Shown piece by piece: positions 46,643-54,559 of a DNA stretch of 64,000 bases. The notes under the pieces are model-generated. The model made no database searches, had not been told where the DNA came from, and was given only the letters and a program-made list of their open reading frames with translations. The stretch's first letter is position 1. Each line of letters begins with the position of its first letter. A program made the position numbers and the translations under genes. Source of the DNA: Agarophyton chilense (Eukaryota; Rhodophyta; Florideophyceae; Gracilariales; Gracilariaceae); NCBI GenBank assembly GCA_030374765.1, contig JARGXX010000012.1, positions 615,199 through 679,198 of the forward strand, written 5' to 3'.

Positions 46643-46963
46643 TTACGGATACTTGTAGTTGATCCCCTCCTTAATTTCAGTCCTCCAGATGGCCACCAAG
46701 TCCTCTCCCGGCTTCGCAGACTCGCGCAACGAATGGCCATGCATCGCTCTGCAAAGCGCCTTCCCGGCCGCTCCACTGCCCCCAACACCTCTCAACTCCG
46801 CAGTGCCAACCATAGTACCCTTCTTCTTCCCTGTCCCATCCGCCAGGAACAACGCCACCCTATCCCCACCAGCCAGATTGTTTCCCGATGTAGCTTTTCG
46901 CGGAGTGGCGCGTGGAGTACCCCGCGGAGTACCCCTCGCTTTCGCTTTGCCTCGAGTCATCAT
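46643..46963 (-). CDS. Basic N-terminal part of the composite ParB/dioxygenase gene
   Basis: 106 codons from ATG 46963 (two consecutive ATGs). It begins with a lysine/arginine tail containing a repeated RGTPRGTPRATPRK pattern, similar in composition to chromatin-binding tails. It ends in KEGINYKYP and a TAA. The next open stretch on the - strand continues in the same frame, so this is the likely 5' end of the composite gene. The start lies about 265 bp from the palindrome array, facing away from the methyltransferase gene, so the array sits in a shared divergent promoter region. Confidence 0.5.
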   Translation of the reverse strand: MMTRGKAKARGTPRGTPRATPRKATSGNNLAGGDRVALFLADGTGKKKGTMVGTAELRGVGGSGAAGKALCRAMHGHSLRESAKPGEDLVAIWRTEIKEGINYKYP

Positions 46964-47227
46964 TTGAATCGGATCGTAGTCGGTCGAGGTTGCAAATGGT
47001 CGCAGAGCGCTTTGAGCCTTTTATGGTATACAGACTAAGACGTATTAGATCGAGCTCCTTTGGTGGCGACTATCCGGAACACTCCCGAGAGCAGTTCGTT
47101 GCAATCAGCCTGAACTACGTCCGCTTAGTTTCAAACTCAAGAAACTCCTTGTCTCTTTCCATCACAAACACGCCTATTGGCTTGGTAGGCGATACAAGAA
47201 AATAAAATTAAAAAATTAAAAATATCC

Positions 47228-48209
47228 TGACGGCCGACAGAGGTGCGCGCCGACTTCATCGGGGGTCCCCGATGAAGTCCCCGCGCACCTCTGTCGGCCG
47301 ACATAATACATATAATTTTGTAATTTTTGGAATGCTCAGGTGTACACGGTGCACTCTGTCGGCCGACAGAGGTGCGCTCCGACTTCATCGGGACCCCCGA
47401 TGAAGTCCCCGCGCACCTCTGTCAGCCGACATATACATATAAATTTTGTCAGGTGTACACCGACATAATACATATAATTCTATAATTTTTGGAACGCCCA
47501 GGTGTACAAGGTGCACTCTGTCGGCCGACATAATACATATAATTTTGTAATTTTTGGAACGCCCAGGTGTACACGGTGCCTTCTGTCGGCCGACAGAGGT
47601 GCGCAAGGACTTCATCGGGACCCCCGATGAAGTCGGAGCGCACATCTGTTGGCCGACAGTCGACTAATAACTCAGAAACGCATCATGCGTGATGTTACGG
47701 CGTATTTGTCGGCAGACAATTCATCAACATGTTGTAGGGACACCATTCGGGCCATTTGTGGGCCGCCAGGAGTGTGCTGCGACTTCATCGGTGGACCGAT
47801 GAAGTCGCAGGGCACCCCTGTCGGCCGACAAATACGCCATAACATCACGCATGATGCGTTTCTGAGATGTTGGTAGACTGTCGGCCGACAGAGGTGCGCT
47901 CCGACTTCATCGAGGGTCCCGATGAAGTCCCCGTACACCTCTGTCGGCCGACAGAGTGCACCGTGTACACCTGAGCGTTCCAAAAATTACAAAATTATAT
48001 GTATTATGTCGGCCGACAGAGGTGCGCACGGACTTCATCGGGACCCCCGATGAAGTCGGAGCGCACCTCTCTCGGCCGACAGAGTGCACCGTGTACACCT
48101 GGGCGTTCCAAAAACTACAAAATTATATGTATTATGTCGGCCGACAGAGGTGCGCGGGGACTTCATCGGGACCCCCGATGAAGTCGGAGCGCACCTCTGA
48201 CGGCCGACA
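47228..48209. repeat. Array of nested palindromes between divergent genes
   Basis: Seven near-perfect palindromes of about 75 bp: 47228-47303, 47357-47431, 47584-47658, 47757-47830, 47879-47953, 48007-48081, 48135-48209. Each has outer arms TGTCGGCCGACA (itself a palindrome), then GAGGTGCGC, then GACTTCATCGGG and its complement. Spacers of about 53 bp (TAATACATATAATTTTGTAA ... GGTGCACTC) separate them, forward in the left half and inverted in the right half, so the whole array is itself inverted around about 47.77 kb. Lone 12-bp palindromes occur at 47519 and (one mismatch) 47707. Each unit could fold into a long hairpin. Confidence 0.95.
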
Positions 48210-48382
48210 GAATGCAACCAGGATAGCTGCGAAGTCGTTCCGCAACAACCGTTCTTCCGTGCGCGCTCCTCAACCGTACTCACAATCTTTCCGTACCCAC
48301 CCGCACCCACCCGCACCCGCTGCTCTCTTTCACTCAGGCTCTTGTGACGACCGCCCGTGAGGTTGTTTGAACATGTACATAA

Positions 48383-51300
48383 ATGGCTCCAGAACCCACG
48401 AGAACTTCTTCATCGCCTGCGGCAGACACCTTCGAAATGGGTAAACTGTTTGGTACGGGGGATGAAGTTATCAGGGCGTGTCTGGATTGGCGTGATCGTT
48501 ACGCATTAACGAGGCGGGAGGAAGATGAGCCGCGAAAAGTGGGGCACACTGCATTCATCGATTTCGCAATTGCCAATCGCCACATCCTACCGGAGACCGC
48601 GAAGTTTTTTTATACTCTCCTAGGTCCCGACCACACCAATTACACAGAAGATGAGCTCCGAGTTGTAGGAATGAGGGGCTCGAACTGTCAGAATTATTTC
48701 TCGGCGAGGTTGCTGGATATAAGGGATGGGGACCCAGATAGGCGCGTGAGGGACTTTTGGAACGCGTACGAGGCGGTGGAGTTCAAGGGCATCCCGAAGA
48801 ATATCACTTTGACAGAGTTCTTCAAAGGTCTGGATACAACCCGAAAGAAGGCGAGCAAAAGCCGGGCTCCATTCGCGACCGACTTCCCGACAATGTTCCA
48901 GAGGTTGCTGTTCCTCATTTGTATTCAGTCGGTCTCTATGGAGAAGAGAAGAGTCTCCCGAAAGCGAAGAAAGCGGGACAGAACCTACGATACGCCATTT
49001 TCGAAGGTGGCGATTTATTACAAACCAGGAGCTCAGCGTGTGGGCTTTGGTGTGCAGCTCGTCAATAACGCGTGGGACAGCTTCGCCCAGTATTTGGGAT
49101 TCCCTGGCGTGGAATTAATGGGTTTGCCCTTTATCCATCTACGATATTCTGATATGCAGTTCCAGGCAATCGGAAACAGAAGGGATGGGTTCTCTCACAA
49201 GGACATGGCCCAACGACTCCTTCCTGGTAGAAACCGTACTTTATTGGAGGAGGATGTCGTCCCATGGGCGTGGAACCTGCCGGAGTACGTTGACACTCCA
49301 CTTCGTATGTTGGCCAAAGAGTTTCTCGCTGACCTGCACAAAGTGGTGGTGAATGAGCAGCTTTACTCTATATCAGCTCCGGAAAGATGGGACGTTCTAA
49401 AACCGTTTACATACACTTTGCCTAAAGTGTTGGCGGAGAGATTCGACTGCTTCTCGAACTCTCTTATCTCTACCATCTCGGAATACATATCGCCACTAAA
49501 GCTGCGAGGGAGTGTGGAGGTGGAAGTGGTGGCTGCGACAAAGGCGGAACCTACTATGGTTATGGAAGAAGACGAGATAGAAGTTGTACCCCCTGAGAAA
49601 GATTCAGAGGCTCCGGCGGTGGAGGGTGGAGAGGGAGTGGAGGGTGGAACCGGGAATGAAGAAGAGAACATGGGTGTTGGTCAGCATTCTTCCACAGCTG
49701 GACCAAGGTCGGTCGAATCTGAGTCGGTGGATATTCTGCCGCCTCACGACCTTACCTCTCTGGATGATATAATGTCTCTCCAAAAGTGCGAGTCGGAGAT
49801 GGATAAGCACTGTCGAATGTACAATTGTACTTTCGAGAACCTGGTGGAGATTGACGAGACATTGCGCAGCAATGGGGTCTCTCCGATAGGGAAAGTGCAG
49901 TTGGTTCTCACGGACCCGCCGTATAATATACGTGCGAAGAAGAACAGGAAAAACAGCTGGTACGACGTTCTTAACCGGCAAGACATGGTGAAGACGACGA
50001 AGCTCATCTCTAAACTTCTGCGTCCGGGAGGGCATTTCGTTATATTCTGCGCGATTGAGCAGGTGAACGAATGGAAAGAAGTGTTGGGTCGAATTGGTGC
50101 AAAGGATGAGAATGGACAGAAGAGCAGGTCGTTTGTCGTAGACAAGGTCCAGCTGCACTTCATTCGCTCTCAAGGCAATCCGATGCGTAATCCCGGGCTT
50201 AGTTCGTGCTCCCTGTGTCCCGGAACAGAGTACGCCATTCATGGAGTTCGCAGCGGGTTGTCCTACGCCGAACAACATGGCATGGTGAACTATGAGAACT
50301 TCAGCTATGTACCATCGCGATATCCGGGTTACCATAGCGTGATTGACCAAGTGCCTCCCATGTCGAATGGTGAAACACTTCTATGGAGAAGGAAGAATGC
50401 CAAAGGAGCAGTTACGTATCAGAAAGTGCGGGCGGAACAGAAGTCACGCGCTTTGCTGAAGGAGGTCATTAGCAGGTTTTCTCAGCCGGGAGACATAGTG
50501 GTGGACCTCTTCGCCGGATCATTTTCAACGGCCATGGCATGCATGGAACTGGAAAAGCACCGTCAGTTTCTAGGGTGTGAGCCAGATCCGCAGTGCTTTG
50601 CTCATGCGAAGCACGCCGCTACAGTGAAATTTGCGTCATGCATGCGGAATAACGAGACGGACATTCATATAACGCAAGATGTTCGGAACGCTGTGACTCG
50701 AGTGACATGCTTGTTTCCGGACGTCGTCATAAAGCGTTCGAAGTCCTGGAAAACACCTACCGGATTTCCCGAGCATCAGATGTTTCCACCCCATATCGTG
50801 GATTTTCTCTCCTCCATGAGGCAGGATAAGAATATATCGGAGATTGGGCGACGGCAGGCGCTGTATGAGTGGCCAAGAAGTTTTCAAGGAAAGATGTCAC
50901 TGTTGGATTGGAATGCTATTCTGGCAGTGGAGGCGACAGTATGTGGTTGTCGGATTGCAAAGTCGACGATAAGGCACCCGAATGCTGGAGTTGGTGTGTA
51001 CACAACACGCCGGGTGATACAAGGTGAGACTGTTTGTTACTTTTACGGGACTTTGGTGTACCATAATCTTTCAAAGCGGAAGGAAGTTCATAAGGCATAC
51101 GGAGGGGGGCTATTGAAAGCGACTGCTGATCGTTTTCGGCAGTACGCGATGGAGATAAGCGTCCGAGGGGAAGTGTTTCACAAGCTACCAGGAAGAATTA
51201 GTGGGGTGTCTCTTATTCCGGTGTGGATTGTCCCTGCTCCATTTTGCTTGGGGGGAACAATTAACGACCCCAAGTATGTGGAAGGGGATAGGGACAGGGA

Positions 51301-51514
51301 TGCGGTTGAAGACGGGTTAATGAGACGCCGAACTGCAAATGTTCGGGTCATCAGAACTCCGGGGACGGGGCGGACCCCATTTCAGTTGAGAGATTATAGA
51401 TTGCTTTCTGTGCAAGCAATTCGATATATAGAAATAGGAGAGGAGCTGTTCGCGGATTATTGGACAGAGTATATCTGGAGTATGAATAACACGCCAGTCA
51501 TATTAATCGATTAA
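48383..51514 (+). CDS. DPPY-type DNA methyltransferase fused to SET domain
   Basis: 1043 aa from ATG 48383 (context AAATGG), no intron. Residues 1-390 are an unrecognised N-terminal region. A low-complexity acidic linker follows (about 392-450). Next comes an amino-methyltransferase: TDPPYN (510-515, catalytic motif IV) before DLFAGSFSTAMA (708-719, SAM-binding motif I). This order is that of beta-class bacterial N6-adenine/N4-cytosine enzymes. The C-terminus from about 856 to 1043 is a SET-like lysine methyltransferase domain: AGVGVYTTRRVIQGE, GTINDP in place of the NHS motif, and IGEELFADYW at the end. Predicted role: methylate DNA and a histone from one polypeptide. It is transcribed away from the palindrome array. 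Confidence 0.85.
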   Translation: MAPEPTRTSSSPAADTFEMGKLFGTGDEVIRACLDWRDRYALTRREEDEPRKVGHTAFIDFAIANRHILPETAKFFYTLLGPDHTNYTEDELRVVGMRGSNCQNYFSARLLDIRDGDPDRRVRDFWNAYEAVEFKGIPKNITLTEFFKGLDTTRKKASKSRAPFATDFPTMFQRLLFLICIQSVSMEKRRVSRKRRKRDRTYDTPFSKVAIYYKPGAQRVGFGVQLVNNAWDSFAQYLGFPGVELMGLPFIHLRYSDMQFQAIGNRRDGFSHKDMAQRLLPGRNRTLLEEDVVPWAWNLPEYVDTPLRMLAKEFLADLHKVVVNEQLYSISAPERWDVLKPFTYTLPKVLAERFDCFSNSLISTISEYISPLKLRGSVEVEVVAATKAEPTMVMEEDEIEVVPPEKDSEAPAVEGGEGVEGGTGNEEENMGVGQHSSTAGPRSVESESVDILPPHDLTSLDDIMSLQKCESEMDKHCRMYNCTFENLVEIDETLRSNGVSPIGKVQLVLTDPPYNIRAKKNRKNSWYDVLNRQDMVKTTKLISKLLRPGGHFVIFCAIEQVNEWKEVLGRIGAKDENGQKSRSFVVDKVQLHFIRSQGNPMRNPGLSSCSLCPGTEYAIHGVRSGLSYAEQHGMVNYENFSYVPSRYPGYHSVIDQVPPMSNGETLLWRRKNAKGAVTYQKVRAEQKSRALLKEVISRFSQPGDIVVDLFAGSFSTAMACMELEKHRQFLGCEPDPQCFAHAKHAATVKFASCMRNNETDIHITQDVRNAVTRVTCLFPDVVIKRSKSWKTPTGFPEHQMFPPHIVDFLSSMRQDKNISEIGRRQALYEWPRSFQGKMSLLDWNAILAVEATVCGCRIAKSTIRHPNAGVGVYTTRRVIQGETVCYFYGTLVYHNLSKRKEVHKAYGGGLLKATADRFRQYAMEISVRGEVFHKLPGRISGVSLIPVWIVPAPFCLGGTINDPKYVEGDRDRDAVEDGLMRRRTANVRVIRTPGTGRTPFQLRDYRLLSVQAIRYIEIGEELFADYWTEYIWSMNNTPVILID

Positions 51515-51683
51515 AAGTGCATCGCTTTTGTTACTTTACTTCATTGTAGTGTACCAGATATTGTGGGCTTTTACTATGTTTGTCGCTACATATAACGTCA
51601 AAGCGTGACGTAGTACATATGCTAAAGGAAAGTCATGTACACCGAAGGAGAATACTTTCCCAATATGTGGTGCGTTCGAGCGC

Positions 51684-51696
51684 ATATTTAAAATAT
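51684..51696 (+). promoter_or_regulatory. TATA-like element
   Basis: ATATTTAAAATAT about 145 bp upstream of the ATG at 51839, in the 325-bp gap after the methyltransferase gene. It is the only clear AT-rich promoter-like site there. Confidence 0.35.
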
Positions 51697-51838
51697 CTGA
51701 AAAGTTTGGGGGTTTTCTGAGAACACGAAAAGGGTGGAGGTATATTTTTGGAAGCAGAATGTTTCGAAGCTTCTCTCCCATCCATCGCATTGCAACGCGT
51801 GGAAGACCATACCACGATCGCTCTCTCTCTCTTCAACC

Positions 51839-54472
51839 ATGGCTCCGAAGCGCAAATCGAGAAGCGAGAACACTAGCGGGCGCGGTACAAAATCACGGCG
51901 GCATGGAGGGGATGCGGAGGGCGGAAGGGACAAGGGGCGTAGGCTCCAGGGCGCGAGTGGAGAGAAGGGAGGCGTGCGCCTGAGAGGTAGATCAAGGGAA
52001 GATGGTGGGGAAGGAGAGGCGAGTGGGGGCAAAGGAAAGGCTGTTCGCGCAAAGGAGACGGTGACGGAGGAGAGTGCGGAGCAAATCACGTCGCCTACGG
52101 GAGAGATGGTGCGGAGCGGCGATGGAAAACGGGATGGCGTGCGAAGCAACCGCACGCGTGTACCTAGAAGTGGATTGCGGGGGAGGGCGAGCAGAGCTCC
52201 AGGGAGGACAAGGAGAGGGGATGCATCCGAGCGGACTCTAAGTGCTGTACTCACGTCTTCAGCTGATGTGGAGCCGGTAAATCCATGCTCTGCACCTGAA
52301 GGAGGTGAAGAGATTCCGAATGACAGGACGAAGGGGCGTAAGGAGGGAGAGAGAATGATCGGAGAACGTGGATCTCGCCTCAGAGGCGTTGAAGAAGCAG
52401 GGGCATCGTTTACGGGTATGAGGAAAGAGGACGGTGATGATGAGATACAGAAAGGGAGAATAGAGAGTAGCCGTGGTGGGGAGGGTAGAATAGGTGGACC
52501 CAGTAGTGGTCTAATCGCGGGCGCAAGAGTCGTTCGAGAGAGAACAGAAGGAGAGAGTGTTGGAGTTACCGCGGGGGAACAGGCGGAAAGATGGGAGGGG
52601 GCGAACTTGGATTACGTGGAAGAAAGGAGAGAGCGTGCAAGGGAAAGAATGGGGAGTGTTCGAGTTACAGGAAGAAGAGCGATAGACGAAAGGGAAAGCA
52701 GAGAAGTGCATGTGAGTGAGGGGGGGAGAAGGGGGTTTGCTGGAGGGAGAACACGTGGTTCAGGGGAGGAAGGCGATGGAAGAGCAGCAGTTCTTTCTCA
52801 TCAGGGAGAAGATGTCGAGCGTTTGCCACCGAGGAGAGGGGTGGGTTTGGGAGTTGAAGGGTTTGAGGTGAACGCAAGGCGAAGGACGCCGGAAGGTATG
52901 CGAGAAAGGAGAAACATTGTATTTACAAGGAATAATGATAACGGGGAGAATGCGAATTCAAATGTCGTGGAGAACGCCGTCCGTATAGTGGAAGATGAAG
53001 CAAGTGATGATGACATAGTTTTGTTGCCGCGGTCGATGCTAATTGAGAAGATGAATGTGTTGAAGGGACAAATGGGACGTATGAAGGAAGACAGGTACAG
53101 TGTGATGGTGAGTTTGAAAATGACCCAAACGGAGCTGGATCGGGCGAGGGAGGAAATGAAGCAGCAGAATGTGCTGATTGAGAGTTTGAGGGAGGCGTTG
53201 AAAGGTAGAATCGCTGGGGAAGGGAGGGGGGAGGGAGGCGTGACGCGGCGACGAAAGTATGACATTGGAGTGCAGGAATTCTTTTATGGATTTGCACGTC
53301 GTGTGTATGATAGGATTCTTCATTATGCAAAACTGGAGGCATCGGAACTTTGCTTCGACACCGAGAATGTGGGTCGAAGCTGGAAAAATAGAAGTGAGGC
53401 GGTTGGGGAGAGTAGGGAGGAAAGCATGTTTGTGGTGGGAGAGAAGGAAATGGTTCCGAGATGTCCATTTGAGGTTGCATATGAGATGAGACCGTATACG
53501 CCGTCGACAGAGGGCGGGAGCCATTTGTTGTTGAAGCACGTGGTAGAGACTGAGTTAATGGGAGAGAAATGGGAGTCGATAAGGGAAGCGGGGAGGAGAG
53601 AGGAGTGTGTGAAAAATGTAAGTGCGGATAGGTGCTTGAGACAGAGGATGAAGCAGACATTGAGCGATGTGGTTGGGGTGCGGAAGCGAGCTGCGCTTGA
53701 TAAGCTGTTTTCTATGCTTGGATATGATTTGATCGCGAAACGAGCTAAGGTGACTGAAGGGACGGAGCTTTGGGCGGAGTTGAAGAAGCAGATTGAGGAG
53801 GCGCAGGAGACGTTGATGGGGTCGGGGGAGGATGGGAGAGGTAAGCTGTGTGCGTGGAGAACGAGTGCGATTGAAGATATTACTTATTCTGCATCGAAGG
53901 TGTCTGAGAACTTGGAGGACTTTGGTGAGGCAGATATGTATTTTCGAAATCAAGTGTCGTTGAAAGTGTTGGAGGAGTTTATGGGCTACGCGGTAGAGAG
54001 TCACAGAAATGGAGAAAGGCAGTATGTGGATGGGACGGTGATGCATCTTGCGCGACTTGATGCATGGATTGGATGTGTGGTGACCACGATGGATAGAGAC
54101 GTTGGGCGGGGAGGCCAAAGGCAACTTTTGTTCTCGACGCTGTTTGGGAGGTTTCTGCCACTGGCTGTTGAGGACATATTGAGGGTTGCCTGGAACATGG
54201 TGAAGGATGAGTATTCTGAGGAGTTTGAGATTGATGGATTCTGTGGAGGGCATCGTAGAGATGTGAGTGGGAATAAGGAGAGAATCGCGACGGTTGGGCT
54301 ATGGATACCGTCGAGAGAGAAAATCTATCTGGCGATAAGGGAGGAGTTTTTCATGGAGAATCTCACGAGAAGACTTGGAGCGGTGTTAGATTGCTATATA
54401 GCGTCATGTGGACCAGAAGAACCACGGTTCAAGCGCTTAGCGTTGGGGAGTAGGCAAGGAGTGGGAGAGTGA
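51839..54472 (+). CDS. 877-aa basic coiled-coil protein, unrecognised
   Basis: Starts at ATG 51839 in a good context (ACCATGG); the open frame extends upstream without ATG. Residues 1-390 are disordered and rich in R, G, E and K (MAPKRKSR start, then many RGG/GRG-like pieces), typical of nucleic-acid-binding tails. About 400-460 is a coiled coil (MLIEKMNVLKGQMGRMKED, then TQTELDRAREEMKQQN). The rest (about 475-877) looks folded and mainly helical, with no recognised motif. It ends 87 bp from the convergent transposase. In many large DNA transposons a second DNA-binding protein assists the transposase; that role is a guess here. Confidence 0.65.
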   Translation: MAPKRKSRSENTSGRGTKSRRHGGDAEGGRDKGRRLQGASGEKGGVRLRGRSREDGGEGEASGGKGKAVRAKETVTEESAEQITSPTGEMVRSGDGKRDGVRSNRTRVPRSGLRGRASRAPGRTRRGDASERTLSAVLTSSADVEPVNPCSAPEGGEEIPNDRTKGRKEGERMIGERGSRLRGVEEAGASFTGMRKEDGDDEIQKGRIESSRGGEGRIGGPSSGLIAGARVVRERTEGESVGVTAGEQAERWEGANLDYVEERRERARERMGSVRVTGRRAIDERESREVHVSEGGRRGFAGGRTRGSGEEGDGRAAVLSHQGEDVERLPPRRGVGLGVEGFEVNARRRTPEGMRERRNIVFTRNNDNGENANSNVVENAVRIVEDEASDDDIVLLPRSMLIEKMNVLKGQMGRMKEDRYSVMVSLKMTQTELDRAREEMKQQNVLIESLREALKGRIAGEGRGEGGVTRRRKYDIGVQEFFYGFARRVYDRILHYAKLEASELCFDTENVGRSWKNRSEAVGESREESMFVVGEKEMVPRCPFEVAYEMRPYTPSTEGGSHLLLKHVVETELMGEKWESIREAGRREECVKNVSADRCLRQRMKQTLSDVVGVRKRAALDKLFSMLGYDLIAKRAKVTEGTELWAELKKQIEEAQETLMGSGEDGRGKLCAWRTSAIEDITYSASKVSENLEDFGEADMYFRNQVSLKVLEEFMGYAVESHRNGERQYVDGTVMHLARLDAWIGCVVTTMDRDVGRGGQRQLLFSTLFGRFLPLAVEDILRVAWNMVKDEYSEEFEIDGFCGGHRRDVSGNKERIATVGLWIPSREKIYLAIREEFFMENLTRRLGAVLDCYIASCGPEEPRFKRLALGSRQGVGE

Positions 54473-54559
54473 TAAGGTACGGGGGGATAAGGGGGTAAGG
54501 AGGTGCAGCAAGATGGGGGTCGGCTATGGAAGAAAAGCAGCGGTGCCTATTTTATTGGA

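Noticed and set aside
47221-48215. CRISPR-like array
   Set aside because: Repeat units are long palindromes with repeated, not unique, spacers that flip orientation; the context is a eukaryotic transposon without cas genes.
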